Positions 17,187 to 26,705 of a stretch of DNA of 64,000 bases are shown here, in pieces. Source of the stretch: RHLJ01 sp965247355. Lineage in GTDB: Bacteria > Bacteroidota > Rhodothermia > Balneolales > Balneolaceae. The position numbers and the translations under genes are program-made. The stretch spans positions 2,976,001 to 3,040,000 of the forward strand of contig OZ252011.1 in NCBI GenBank assembly GCA_965247355.1, in the 5' to 3' direction. Under the pieces are notes generated by a model. The model was not told the DNA's origin and did no database searches. It saw only the letters and a list, made by a program, of their open reading frames with translations. Within the stretch, counting starts at the first letter, position 1, and the number at the start of each line of letters is the position of its first letter.

Positions 17187-18749
17187 TTACTCCAAAATAT
17201 AATTTCTGGCCAACGCCTCATATTCTTTCACTTCCTGTTGAACCCAAGCTTCATCGTATCCATATTCTGAGGCAATAAGTCTTCCAACTTCCGGGGCCAT
17301 TTTCAATGATGCTTTTGCGTCTAGCAATAGTGCTCGGGTTCTGCGTGATAGAACATCTTCAATAGTAACCGCGAGTTCATTACGAACCGCCCAGATAACC
17401 TCACCTTTTAAATAAGGAAGATTTGGATGCAGGGGCTCATTCCATTCCGGGTTTTCATCCAGTAACTTTTTTAAGCCCACTTCATCAGAACCATAGACAT
17501 GAAGATGGTTGTCCATATCCACATTTTTTAACCACCCATGAATTCGCAGATTTTCTGTTTTACAGGGTGTGTTTTCCAATCCCGCCACTAATTCTGCCTG
17601 ATTGATCGTGTCCTCTGCCATCTTTCGGTAGGTCGTCCATTTCCCACCGGCAATGGTAACCAATCCCGATTCAGAAACCTGGAGGTGGTGGCTCCTTGAA
17701 ATCTCTGAAGTAGATTTTGCGTCTTCAGGACGAACCAAAGGTCTCAACCCTGCAAAAACACTTTTTACATCGCTTCGAACAGGGTCTTTGCTTAGATATT
17801 GTTTAGCATGTCGGAGTATGAACTCGACTTCCTCTTCTAATGCTACCGGTTCAAGGTTAGGTTTATCAATAGGAGTATCGGTAGTGCCCACCAATGCCTT
17901 TCCATGCCATGGAACAGCGAATAAAACGCGTCCATCATCAGTATGGGGAACCATAATTGCCGCATTTCCCGGAAGAAACTCTTTATCCAAAACAATGTGC
18001 ACTCCCTGTGCGCACTGAATGATATTCGAATGATCCGGATTATCCATCCCCAAAATTGAATCGGAGAAAATTCCCGTTGCGTTGACCACTACTCGTGCAT
18101 TGATTTCCATAGAACTACCATCCATCATATCCTGAACGGCAACTCCGGTAATCAGTTCCGATCCATTTTTAATCAGATCAGTAACCTTCATATAGTTTAC
18201 CGTCACAGCTCCATGATCTACCGCAGTTTGGGCCAGGTTGATCGCAAGGCGTGAGTCATCAAACTGACCGTCATAATATATAGTGCCCCCATTCAGCCCT
18301 TCCGGTTCCAGTGTTGGGATTTTTTTGAGAACCTCTTCTTTGGAAAGACTTTTAGACTTATTTATTCCCAGCTTACCAGCAAGAGCATCATATACTTTCA
18401 TTCCAACCCCATAAAATGGGCCATTCCACCATTTATAGCTTGGTACAATAAAAGATTGATGACTTACTAAGTGAGGTGCATTTTGAATAAGTAAGCCTCT
18501 TTCTTTCAAAGCTTCTATCACCAGAGATACATCCCCTTGCTGCAAATACCGAACTCCACCATGAACCAGCTTTGTACTTCGACTGGAAGTCCCTTTTGCA
18601 AAATCGTGCATATCCAGAAGCAAGGTTTTATAACCTCTGGAAGCGGCATCCACCGCACAGCCTAAACCGGTAGCTCCTCCACCTATGATGAGCACATCCC
18701 AGTAATCGTTGTAATCTTTTATGGTTGATATGAATTCTGATCGTTTCAT
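17187..18749 (-). CDS. glpD: Aerobic glycerol-3-phosphate dehydrogenase
   Basis: A 520-residue FAD enzyme oxidising glycerol-3-phosphate to dihydroxyacetone phosphate and passing electrons to quinone at the membrane face. The FAD motif IIGGGATGLGCAVDAASRG starts near residue 21, followed by the family's KGTSSRSTKLVHGGVRYL block. A C-terminal DAO_C-type domain begins near 390. It sits between glpK and glpF in one operon. The 77-nt gap to glpK contains a small hairpin (CCTTCT/AGAAGG). Confidence 0.95.
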   Translation of the reverse strand: MKRSEFISTIKDYNDYWDVLIIGGGATGLGCAVDAASRGYKTLLLDMHDFAKGTSSRSTKLVHGGVRYLQQGDVSLVIEALKERGLLIQNAPHLVSHQSFIVPSYKWWNGPFYGVGMKVYDALAGKLGINKSKSLSKEEVLKKIPTLEPEGLNGGTIYYDGQFDDSRLAINLAQTAVDHGAVTVNYMKVTDLIKNGSELITGVAVQDMMDGSSMEINARVVVNATGIFSDSILGMDNPDHSNIIQCAQGVHIVLDKEFLPGNAAIMVPHTDDGRVLFAVPWHGKALVGTTDTPIDKPNLEPVALEEEVEFILRHAKQYLSKDPVRSDVKSVFAGLRPLVRPEDAKSTSEISRSHHLQVSESGLVTIAGGKWTTYRKMAEDTINQAELVAGLENTPCKTENLRIHGWLKNVDMDNHLHVYGSDEVGLKKLLDENPEWNEPLHPNLPYLKGEVIWAVRNELAVTIEDVLSRRTRALLLDAKASLKMAPEVGRLIASEYGYDEAWVQQEVKEYEALARNYILE

Positions 18750-18826
18750 TTTTCACTCGGTTTTCTTTTATGAGTCCTTCTCAAGAAGGAGAACCCTTTA
18801 AGTTCTTTTCTTAAACCTCAAATCTA

Positions 18827-20320
18827 CTATTCTATCCATCCTTTACTTTTCTCCACTGCTTTGTTCCATTTGTGAAGTAATTCTTTTGCCTCGTCTTCAC
18901 CCATTTTGGGTTCAAAACGTTTGTCTTCTTTCCACTGTTCTTTGGTTTCATCAGTGTTTTTCCAGAAGCCGACTGCAAGTCCGGCTAAGTATGCGGCACC
19001 GAGCGCAGTGGTTTCTAAAATTTTAGGCCGAACCAACGGTATCTGTAAAATATCCGACTGAAACTGCATTAGGGTATCATTAACTGTAGCACCGCCGTCC
19101 ACGCGAAGCTCCTTAATATCAATTCCAGAGTCGGCCCCCATGGCAGAAAGCACATCTTTCACCTGAAAGGCTATTCCTTCCAGGGCTGCCCGGGCAATGT
19201 GTCCGGCTGTCGTGCCCCGGGTTAATCCAAACATAGATCCTCTTGCACGCTGGTCCCAATGTGGGGCGCCCAACCCTGCGAACGCCGGAACCAAATAAAC
19301 CCCTCCGTTATCTTTTTCGGTAAGAGCGAGCTTCTCTACATCTGATGAAGATTTGATAATTCCCAAGCCATCCCTGAGCCATTGAACTACAGCTCCGGCA
19401 ATAAAAATAGAACCCTCAAGTGCATAGATGGTCTTGTCTTCATATCCGTAACCTATCGTAGTGAGAAGATTATTGTTGGATTCGATGGCTTCTTCTCCCG
19501 TATTGAACATGATAAATGAACCAGTTCCATACGTATTCTTCAACATTCCGGGTTGCAAACACATCTGTCCAAACATCGCGGCTTGTTGATCCCCTGCAAT
19601 TCCTGCTATTGGGACTTCATGAGCAAAAATAGTCGTCTTGGTATGTGCATAAACTTCGCTTGATGATTTCACTTCGGGCAACATGCTTTCCGCGATTCCC
19701 ATCAGGTCCAACAATTCTTTATCCCACTCACCTTCCCGGATATTGTAAAGCATTGTTCGGGAGGCGTTGGTAACGTCTGTTACATGTGTCTCTCCTTTCG
19801 TAAAGTTCCAGACCAACCAGGAATCAATCGTGCCGAATGCAAGCTTGCCCTGATTTGCTTTTTCTCTGGCTCCATCTACATTTTCCAGAATCCACTTTAT
19901 CTTTGTGCCAGAGAAGTAACTGTCTATAATCAGACCTGTTTTCTCTTTTATTGTTGATGTCCAGCCTTCTTCCCGGAGTTGATCACAATAGTCTGAAGTT
20001 CTGCGATCCTGCCAAACGATGGCATTATAAATCGGCTCTCCGGTTTCCCGATCCCAAACTACCGTCGTTTCTCTTTGATTGGTGATTCCAATAGCGGCAA
20101 TATTTTTCCCATCGGCCCCGCACGCTGAAATGGCCTCAGCTACCACGCCAGCTTGGGTTTTCCAGATTTCATTAGCGTCATGTTCTACCCAACCATCATT
20201 GGGAAAATGCTGTTTAAATTCTTTTTGGGCTACTGCCTGTATCTCTCCCGAATGATTGAACACAATCGCTCTTGAGCTGGTGGTTCCCTGGTCGATCGCC
20301 AGAATAAATCTCTTTTCCAT
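18827..20320 (-). CDS. glpK: Glycerol kinase
   Basis: A 497-residue FGGY-family kinase phosphorylating glycerol with ATP. The N-terminal phosphate loop DQGTTSSRAIVF is at about 10-21. The FGGY signature region is YNAIVWQDRRTSDYC, and the C-terminal domain contains GIAGDQQAAMFGQ and DGGATVNDTLMQFQSDI. Full length. First gene of glpK-glpD-glpF; its promoter must lie in the 140-nt divergent gap with the esterase gene. Confidence 0.97.
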   Translation of the reverse strand: MEKRFILAIDQGTTSSRAIVFNHSGEIQAVAQKEFKQHFPNDGWVEHDANEIWKTQAGVVAEAISACGADGKNIAAIGITNQRETTVVWDRETGEPIYNAIVWQDRRTSDYCDQLREEGWTSTIKEKTGLIIDSYFSGTKIKWILENVDGAREKANQGKLAFGTIDSWLVWNFTKGETHVTDVTNASRTMLYNIREGEWDKELLDLMGIAESMLPEVKSSSEVYAHTKTTIFAHEVPIAGIAGDQQAAMFGQMCLQPGMLKNTYGTGSFIMFNTGEEAIESNNNLLTTIGYGYEDKTIYALEGSIFIAGAVVQWLRDGLGIIKSSSDVEKLALTEKDNGGVYLVPAFAGLGAPHWDQRARGSMFGLTRGTTAGHIARAALEGIAFQVKDVLSAMGADSGIDIKELRVDGGATVNDTLMQFQSDILQIPLVRPKILETTALGAAYLAGLAVGFWKNTDETKEQWKEDKRFEPKMGEDEAKELLHKWNKAVEKSKGWIE

Positions 20321-20460
20321 ATGGACTCCTTCTTTCTTTTACCTAATCAATATGTTTTAAAATGCTGGAAATTGAAAATTATGCTTTATGCTCCACAAGC
20401 TTTTTTTCAGCAAAACTCAATGTTTTTTAGTAATTACTGTTCAAACCAATTTTTCTACCT

Positions 20461-22359
20461 ATGAAAGCGCCCATTTCTCTACTTCTTCTTATCATAATAA
20501 CCTCCTTTTATACTTCTGCTCAGGAGTTAGAACTTCCTGGTATTTTCAGCGATCATATGGTTTTGCAGCATGATGAAAATGTTCGGCTATGGGGTTGGTC
20601 CCAACCAAATTCCGTGGTTACTGTTTTGATGGGTGATATTAATGTAACTACTAACGCCAACGAGAATGGAGAATGGGAACTATTTTTACCTAAACAAAAA
20701 GCAGGTGGACCTCATACCATTACTGTTAACTCCCGACAAACTCTTAATTTTGAAGATGTTTACTTTGGGGATGTCTGGGTTGCGGGAGGTCAGTCAAATA
20801 TGGAGTGGAAACTTCAGCAACAGGTAATTGGGTGGGAAACGGAGGTGGCCAAAAGTAACTTTCCCGAAATCAGGTTTTTTGAAGTTCCTAATACAATATC
20901 TGTTGTTCCAAAAGAGACTCTAACAGGAGGAGAATGGAAAATAGCTAATCCTGAAAACTCACCATCCTTCTCAGCGATTGCCTGGTTTTTTGCCAAACAC
21001 AATCATACCGAAAAAAATGTTCCTGTTGGTATTATAGATAGTAATTGGGGTGGAACTCCGGCTGAATCCTGGACTCCAACCCCTGTTCTTGCCTCTGTTC
21101 CCGGCTATGATGAAGCTGCTGCAGAATATTTAAATCCTGATGTGAATTGGGAAGACAGCATCGAAGAAAATGCCCGGAATAATGAAGAAAAGTATCAGCG
21201 GGTACAAGATACCGAAGACTTTTTATCCTACGGCGCCCATTTACCTGATTATAATGATACCGGTTGGGAAAACATCGGGTTACCAAATCAAACTCCATTA
21301 AGAGATTTTGTATGGCTCAGAAAAACATTTACTCTGGATGAAGTAAGTAATGCGCAGCTCTCTTTCGGAAATCCGGGAAAATTCACGGTTGCTTTCATAA
21401 ATGGTAAGCAAGTGTATATAAAAATCTGGTCAGACGATCCTAAAGTAATCGACATTGATGAGAGTCTGCTTAAAGAGGGGGAAAATGTAATCGCTATCCG
21501 AACCGTAGAAGATTGGGCAAACCGAACATTTATTGGTAGTGAAAATGATTTCTGGATTCAAACAGAAAGCCAAAAAATCCCTCTAAACGGAATCTGGAAA
21601 TTCTCCAACAAAATTGAGCCCCCAATGCCCATCGTTCTGCGATATGAAAACGAACCGGGATTTCTTTACAATGCAATGATACATCCTATTGCCGGGTATT
21701 CTATTAAGGGAACTATTTGGTACCAAGGGGAAAGCAATGTTGGTGCCAATCAATATTACAATCTGTTGTTTGAAACCATGATCGAGTCATGGAGAGATGT
21801 ATGGAATCAGGGAGACTTCCCTTTTCTGTTCGTTCAACTTGCAAACTATCAGGAGCGGTACGACTATCCAACAGATTCTGATTGGGCAAAATTACAGGAA
21901 GCTCAAACGGAAGCTCTCAGTCTGAATAACACCGGTATGGCGACCATTATTGACATTGGAGATGCCAACGATATTCATCCCCGAAATAAAAAAGATGTTG
22001 GCTACCGGTTATGGCAGTCTGCCCGACATGTTGCCTATCAAGAGGATATTGTTTACTCGGGCCCGATGTATCGTGGACATGTAATTGATGGTAGTAAAGT
22101 TATTGTCTCATTCAATCATACCGGTTCCGGTTTAGTAAATAAGAAAAGTGAAGGCGGACTTCCTGGATTTGCATTAGCAGGATCTGATAGTGTTTTTTAC
22201 TGGGCAGACGCCAACATTGATGGTGACATGATCGTACTTGAATCAGAGCAAGTCGAAAACCCTGTTGCAATTCGATATGCATGGGCTGATAACCCTGAAA
22301 CAGCACTTTATAATTTGGAAGGATTACCTGCGGTTCCTTTTAGAACAGACGATTGGTAA
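20461..22359 (+). CDS. Sialate 9-O-acetylesterase-like SGNH hydrolase, exported
   Basis: A 632-residue secreted esterase. Signal peptide 1-20 ends TSAQ. Beta-sandwich segments flank the SGNH catalytic domain: nucleophile block GGQSNMEW at 109-116 (Ser112), Gly/Asn block TIWYQGESNVG, and the catalytic Asp/His in GDANDIHPRNK. A galactose-binding-like insertion occurs near 255-375 (WLRKTFTLDE). The family removes O-acetyl groups from sialic acid or xylan-type glycans. No other sialic-acid genes are adjacent, so the glycan target is open. Confidence 0.9.
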   Translation: MKAPISLLLLIIITSFYTSAQELELPGIFSDHMVLQHDENVRLWGWSQPNSVVTVLMGDINVTTNANENGEWELFLPKQKAGGPHTITVNSRQTLNFEDVYFGDVWVAGGQSNMEWKLQQQVIGWETEVAKSNFPEIRFFEVPNTISVVPKETLTGGEWKIANPENSPSFSAIAWFFAKHNHTEKNVPVGIIDSNWGGTPAESWTPTPVLASVPGYDEAAAEYLNPDVNWEDSIEENARNNEEKYQRVQDTEDFLSYGAHLPDYNDTGWENIGLPNQTPLRDFVWLRKTFTLDEVSNAQLSFGNPGKFTVAFINGKQVYIKIWSDDPKVIDIDESLLKEGENVIAIRTVEDWANRTFIGSENDFWIQTESQKIPLNGIWKFSNKIEPPMPIVLRYENEPGFLYNAMIHPIAGYSIKGTIWYQGESNVGANQYYNLLFETMIESWRDVWNQGDFPFLFVQLANYQERYDYPTDSDWAKLQEAQTEALSLNNTGMATIIDIGDANDIHPRNKKDVGYRLWQSARHVAYQEDIVYSGPMYRGHVIDGSKVIVSFNHTGSGLVNKKSEGGLPGFALAGSDSVFYWADANIDGDMIVLESEQVENPVAIRYAWADNPETALYNLEGLPAVPFRTDDW

Positions 22360-23259
22360 TCAGTCTTCCAGAAGCCTCATAGCTTTCTTACATCGATCTT
22401 GCCCCAGTTTGTAGATATTCTTTGATTCATAAAACTCAAAAGTACCTGCTGCGTTTCTAGGAATGGAAATAAGTATATCTGGTTTTGATGTTTCCAGAAT
22501 CAGCTCAGTAAGTCTATCCTGTGTAAAACTGAATGTGGCCTCCATTAAACCCATTAGTGAAAATTCTTCCTTTTCTGTTTCTTCCTCTTTACCGTATTTC
22601 CTAGCGTACTCTTTAAAGCCATCCGGCAACATCTTTTCAATCCACTTCTGAATTTCATTTTTTCTGGCTAATTCTCTGGTACTCTTTTTGATTTCCTTAA
22701 ATGAATCCTCTGCGGGGGCATTTAGATTTACCGCAACGACAATAGCTCCCGCTTGTTTCTTAACCAGGTTAACCGGCATTGGATTTAACACCCCTCCATC
22801 AACAAGTAGCTTATTACCATCTATAACAGGAAGAAAGACTCCCGGGATTGAAACTGTAGCCCTAAGAGCTTTAAATAAATCCCCTTTTTTGAAATACACT
22901 TCTTTATTGTTCTTCATATCCGTAGCCACAGCTGTAAATGGGATCTTAAAATCCTCAATGTTTAAATCGCCGGTCATCTCTCTGAGTGTATTAAATATTT
23001 TTTCTCCTTTGATAAAACCCTGCTTTGTAAAGGTGAAATCCATCAAATCAAATACATCTGATTTAGACAGCCCAAATAACCATTCTTTATATTCTTTCAA
23101 ATGACCCGCTGCGTAGAATCCGCCAATTACAGCACCCATTGAACAGCCAATAACCTCAATTATTTCGTAGCCCTCTTTTTCTAATTCTTCGATAACAGCA
23201 ATATGTGCCAGGCCTCTTGCTCCTCCACTTCCCAAAACTAAATGAACTTTCTTTTTCAT
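22360..23259 (-). CDS. Patatin-like phospholipase (RssA type)
   Basis: A 299-residue serine-aspartate acyl hydrolase. The oxyanion loop GSGGARG is at 10-16, nucleophile GCSMG at 38-42 (Ser40), and catalytic Asp is in VDGGVLNPMP. It lacks a signal peptide and so is cytoplasmic or membrane-associated. Family members release fatty acids from phospholipids. It lies 11 nt downstream of the permuted-papain gene, suggesting co-transcription. Confidence 0.9.
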   Translation of the reverse strand: MKKKVHLVLGSGGARGLAHIAVIEELEKEGYEIIEVIGCSMGAVIGGFYAAGHLKEYKEWLFGLSKSDVFDLMDFTFTKQGFIKGEKIFNTLREMTGDLNIEDFKIPFTAVATDMKNNKEVYFKKGDLFKALRATVSIPGVFLPVIDGNKLLVDGGVLNPMPVNLVKKQAGAIVVAVNLNAPAEDSFKEIKKSTRELARKNEIQKWIEKMLPDGFKEYARKYGKEEETEKEEFSLMGLMEATFSFTQDRLTELILETSKPDILISIPRNAAGTFEFYESKNIYKLGQDRCKKAMRLLED

Positions 23260-23270
23260 TTCTCTATCTG

Positions 23271-24734
23271 TTAATTACACTCTGAACTTTCCTGTGCTAA
23301 TTTTACTAACTCCCAGTAAGGTGGTGTATAACCATTTACCCTTTCAAACTCAGCTGCTTTTTCTCTCGTTTCTTTTCTTAGAGCTTCATGTCTGCCGATA
23401 AAAGCATCACTTTTTATTGCCTGAGTAGCGCTCATACCTTCCGGAACCGGGCCTATTCCTCCAAACCAGTTTTTGACCATACTATATCCTTTTAATACTC
23501 TTACCACAGGGAGTAAAAAATGATTGTACTCTATCTCGTCTCCATTCTCTGCACATTCCAGCATGGCATCAATTACCGCATTGTATAGATGATCATCAAA
23601 CAAAGCTTCTGAATTTCTCCATTCGGCAACTACTGAAAGCTGTGGATCATATTCCAAGTCTGATGGCATCTGAGTTACAAAATTCTCTACTCCGAAGGTG
23701 TTTAGCAACGTAACTACTCCATATGAAGAAATCGTAGATTCAGATTGCCAAAGCTGAATTCCATTCTTCTTATAAGTTGATGATCCAACTTCCGAACAGA
23801 ACATCGCTTCATGATCAAAGAAGTTCATCTTGAAATCATAAGGAATGTGTCTGCTTTTAGCTTCTTCAAACATTTCCATTGCGGCAATATGTGGTAGCAT
23901 AGGTTTTGCCTGAATTTCAGGCAAATCAAAACGTGGCCGTAAAACCATAAAGCGAAGTTTACGATCCCGGATATATTCCTCAAGATTAGCAATATCTACT
24001 CCTCGCTCTATGTGAGCTTCAATGATGTATGGAATATTGGTTCCTTCTTCAATATAAATAAGTGCCACATGAGAGAAGTTTCCTGGAAAGTCATTTCCTC
24101 TGGATATCAAGGCAGAAACTTCCGCACCACCACGTGAAACCAGTAAATCACCACTGTGTACCTTTACACCTAAAATAGTTGTGGATGGTGTTGCTGATTC
24201 CTCTTCTTTCACATACAAAACGGGGTCTATTTCTTCTTTTGATTGGAGAAGAACTTCTTCAACGGTTGCCCGCATTCCGTACAACAATTTGTACAAAGCA
24301 ACTCTGGTTTCCGTGTTATTGATATCCCAGTTAACCGATTCCTCTTTTATAATTCTTCGGGCCCGATTGTATAATTCAAAAAAATCTTTGTTCTGGTTCT
24401 CCTGCGCTGCAATTACCGGAGCAGTTTCAAAAAAATTATTCAACAGTATTTCAAGTCGGGGATCATTGGGTTGAAACTCAGATTTCTCTAGATCATCAAG
24501 CTGATTATTAATTTCGGAGATGAATACATCTACCGTTCCGGCTGTAATTAAATCCTCGTTTTCTCTTGTTTTACTAAAAAGAGTCTCGAGATCATCCCAC
24601 CGATCATCCTGATTCCAGATAAAAGGGGTAGCATTGCCTTCACTTTCAATATTAATGGAAGAGGTATCCGGAATGAGAAGGATTCCATAAATAAAAACCA
24701 GACTGAGTAAGGAGTAAAGCAGTACTTTTTTCAT
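23271..24734 (-). CDS. Exported permuted papain-like (YiiX/NlpC-type) amidase
   Basis: A 487-residue protein with an N-terminal membrane/signal segment (1-20), a helical region (about 45-180), and a circularly permuted papain-like domain. The order is His before Cys: H222 in GNFSHVALIYIEEG, then E239 and C313 in AMFCSEVGSSTY, as in YiiX and permuted NlpC/P60 enzymes. Such enzymes cut amide bonds of lipids or peptidoglycan. The pairing with a patatin upstream of nothing else hints at lipid turnover, which is inference. Confidence 0.82.
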   Translation of the reverse strand: MKKVLLYSLLSLVFIYGILLIPDTSSINIESEGNATPFIWNQDDRWDDLETLFSKTRENEDLITAGTVDVFISEINNQLDDLEKSEFQPNDPRLEILLNNFFETAPVIAAQENQNKDFFELYNRARRIIKEESVNWDINNTETRVALYKLLYGMRATVEEVLLQSKEEIDPVLYVKEEESATPSTTILGVKVHSGDLLVSRGGAEVSALISRGNDFPGNFSHVALIYIEEGTNIPYIIEAHIERGVDIANLEEYIRDRKLRFMVLRPRFDLPEIQAKPMLPHIAAMEMFEEAKSRHIPYDFKMNFFDHEAMFCSEVGSSTYKKNGIQLWQSESTISSYGVVTLLNTFGVENFVTQMPSDLEYDPQLSVVAEWRNSEALFDDHLYNAVIDAMLECAENGDEIEYNHFLLPVVRVLKGYSMVKNWFGGIGPVPEGMSATQAIKSDAFIGRHEALRKETREKAAEFERVNGYTPPYWELVKLAQESSECN

Positions 24735-24763
24735 GGGATGAAGGTACTAAAACAATTTCATTT

Positions 24764-24938
24764 TGACCCCCTCTGTCTCCCCCTTATGCAAGGGGGAGAA
24801 CTTTTAAAAGATAATTTCTATGGGGTCATCCTAAGGATACTTCCGAAGGATCTTGTTGGAATAAAAGTCAGATTTATATCAACTAAGAAATTAAAACCTA
24901 AATACCCGGTCAGTTCCTTCGCTTTTGCTCAGGATGAC
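24764..24938. repeat. Composite palindromic intergenic repeat
   Basis: Three nested inverted repeats: TCTCCCCCTT/AAGGGGGAGA (24776-24785 and 24790-24799, 10 bp perfect), outer TGACCCC/GGGGTCA (24764-24770, 24822-24828), and GTCATCCT/AGGATGAC (24825-24832, 24931-24938). The right arm overlaps the last codons and stop of the gene ending at 24929, so the element supplies that gene's 3' end. Confidence 0.65.
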
Positions 24939-25828
24939 TTGGTAATAGTATTCAATATAGAATCCTTCACCTCAATCAAACTTTCTACTTCATTAAAACT
25001 TGCTGCATCTTTTCCCATCACAAAAAGTGGAACTTCATTTCGTGTATGAGTTTTTGTTGAAAGATCTTCCAGATTACCATGGTCGCTGGTTATTACTAAG
25101 GTATCCTCGCTTCTTTTTTCTTTAATGATATGAAGCAGAAATTCATCCAGGGTATTTAATACTAACTGAGCTCCTTCTATAGTTTGGTTGTGACCTGCTT
25201 TATCGGTGAGATAATATTCGTACATCACCAGGTCATAATCCGGAACTACATTGAGTAATCTTCTGGCTGCTTCAGTTGCATCAATTTTTGGAAGATCTAT
25301 TCCTAATCTTTCCCGCCAGGCATTTTGTACAATTTCAGCTGTGAGTGCTTTTTCCTCGATTACTTCTTCGGTGGAATTCAATTTCATCCCGGCACTTTTA
25401 GTCATAAGCGTACTACAGCTCCATCGGTTTCTTCGGTTTGCATGTTCAAAAAAAATGGGTGGATATGCATTCACAAAGTAAGAGGTCTTCCCGGCTTCAT
25501 TAGCAGCATGAAAGATGCTTTGCTCTTTAAGTAAGTATTTAATTCCTGAATGAGGGTATGGACCAAAATGCTTACCTATTACTTTGGATGCATTTTCTCC
25601 GGTAAATAAAGTGGTCTGCCCCGTTCCACTTTGTGGTAATCCTTCCACATCCAGATTAGCATCTATGGGTTTAAAGAGGTGGTTATTCGAAATAAGAGTT
25701 TGTGCATTCTTACTGAAATTGCCATCAGAAAGAATCTGAAAGCTTTCATAGTTATCTACAAAAAAGGGGTTTTGATCAGATGCTTCTCCCAATCCAACTC
25801 CATCAATAAAAATGAAAATAACTGCCAA
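24929..25828 (-). CDS. Alkaline-phosphatase-superfamily metalloenzyme
   Basis: A 299-residue enzyme of the phosphopentomutase/cofactor-independent phosphoglycerate mutase superfamily. The metal motif FIDGVGLG is at the N-terminus, the phospho-acceptor Thr probably in SGTGQTTLFTGENA, and the distal ligands in TSDHGNLEDLSTKTH. It is shorter than true PGM or DeoB, so substrate is unknown. The start is TTG with GGAG about 9 nt upstream; no ATG fits the conserved first strand. It directly follows dtd. The final residues TKSS come from a repeat element. Confidence 0.8.
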   Translation of the reverse strand: MAVIFIFIDGVGLGEASDQNPFFVDNYESFQILSDGNFSKNAQTLISNNHLFKPIDANLDVEGLPQSGTGQTTLFTGENASKVIGKHFGPYPHSGIKYLLKEQSIFHAANEAGKTSYFVNAYPPIFFEHANRRNRWSCSTLMTKSAGMKLNSTEEVIEEKALTAEIVQNAWRERLGIDLPKIDATEAARRLLNVVPDYDLVMYEYYLTDKAGHNQTIEGAQLVLNTLDEFLLHIIKEKRSEDTLVITSDHGNLEDLSTKTHTRNEVPLFVMGKDAASFNEVESLIEVKDSILNTITKSS

Positions 25829-25829
25829 A

Positions 25830-26270
25830 CTACTTCTCCAAAATCAGGGTTACCGGACCATCATTAACCAGTTTCACATCCATCATTGCACCAAACTTTC
25901 CCGTTTGAATATTCAAATTTGAGTGATCTTTAAAATACTTAATCATATCCTCATACATCGGTTCTGCTTTCTCTGGCCGGGCTGCTTCTATATAACTAGG
26001 TCGGGTACCTTTCCGGGCATCTCCGTATAAAGTGAATTGCGAAACCACCAGTATTTCTCCGTCAATATCGGTAACTGATAAGTTCATTTTCTCGTCTTCA
26101 TCTTCAAAAACCCGAAGCTTCAGAATCTTCTCACACATCCATTTCAATTGCTCGTTGGTATCATCATGATGAATGCCAACTAACAATAAAAGACCCGTTT
26201 CTATGGCTCCTGTAATTTCGTTTCCAACCATTACTGAGGCTGAACTCACGCGCTGAACAATAACTTTCAT
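25830..26270 (-). CDS. dtd: D-aminoacyl-tRNA deacylase
   Basis: A 146-residue proofreading enzyme that removes D-amino acids and glycine mischarged on tRNA. Family signatures are SQFTLYGDARKGTRPSY and the C-terminal NDGPVTLILE with its Gly-cisPro-type NxGPVT motif. Normal length, ATG start. It is the first gene to the left of the DnaA-box-rich gap and probably shares a transcript with the downstream metalloenzyme gene. Confidence 0.95.
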   Translation of the reverse strand: MKVIVQRVSSASVMVGNEITGAIETGLLLLVGIHHDDTNEQLKWMCEKILKLRVFEDEDEKMNLSVTDIDGEILVVSQFTLYGDARKGTRPSYIEAARPEKAEPMYEDMIKYFKDHSNLNIQTGKFGAMMDVKLVNDGPVTLILEK

Positions 26271-26705
26271 ACACTGTTTATATGTGGATTACTATGTGGA
26301 TATCAACTCCATAACTTTTTGATAACTAAAATCCTTCCGATTTATACACAAGTTTCCACATTCTTAGGAGCTAATCAACATCCAAAAAGAATAACTTTCT
26401 ATGTTAACTTAGAGAACTACTTTTTTATGTGCGATCAAGGTGTGACTGTGGAGAAGTTTTCATAAATCTCTATAAGTCATTATTAATAAGCCTTCAATTG
26501 TTCACATTCTTTTCCACAAAGGATTGTCAAGCTTTGTTGAGAAAAAGGAAAAGTTTGTTTTCAACATATCCACACTACCTATAACTATATACTAAATTTA
26601 TAAATCTCATTTTATTTGTCTTTTAGGGTGTGGAAAACATTTGGAAAATGAATCCATAAAACTTTTTTAAAGATGGTATATTTATTCAAGCTAAATGAGG
26701 AAAAA
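26271..26705. other. oriC: Putative chromosomal replication origin (DnaA-box cluster, A+T-rich)
   Basis: This 435-nt noncoding gap between divergent genes holds about nine DnaA-box-like 9-mers. Matches to TTWTNCACA are at 26342-26350, 26510-26518 and, on the minus strand, 26629-26637. One-mismatch copies are at 26283-26291, 26295-26303, 26352-26360, 26447-26455, 26498-26506 and 26566-26574. A very A+T-rich tract at 26575-26620 could unwind. dnaA is not adjacent, as is common outside the Firmicutes and Proteobacteria. The parS sites 24 kb away and the gyrA/mnmG/rsmG neighbourhood agree with an origin-proximal position. Function is inferred. Confidence 0.65.

Noticed and set aside
24131..24140. 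CACGTGAAAC resembles half of a parS site.
   Set aside because: The left half (ACCACC) does not match TGTTTC; it is a half-site within coding sequence and probably chance.
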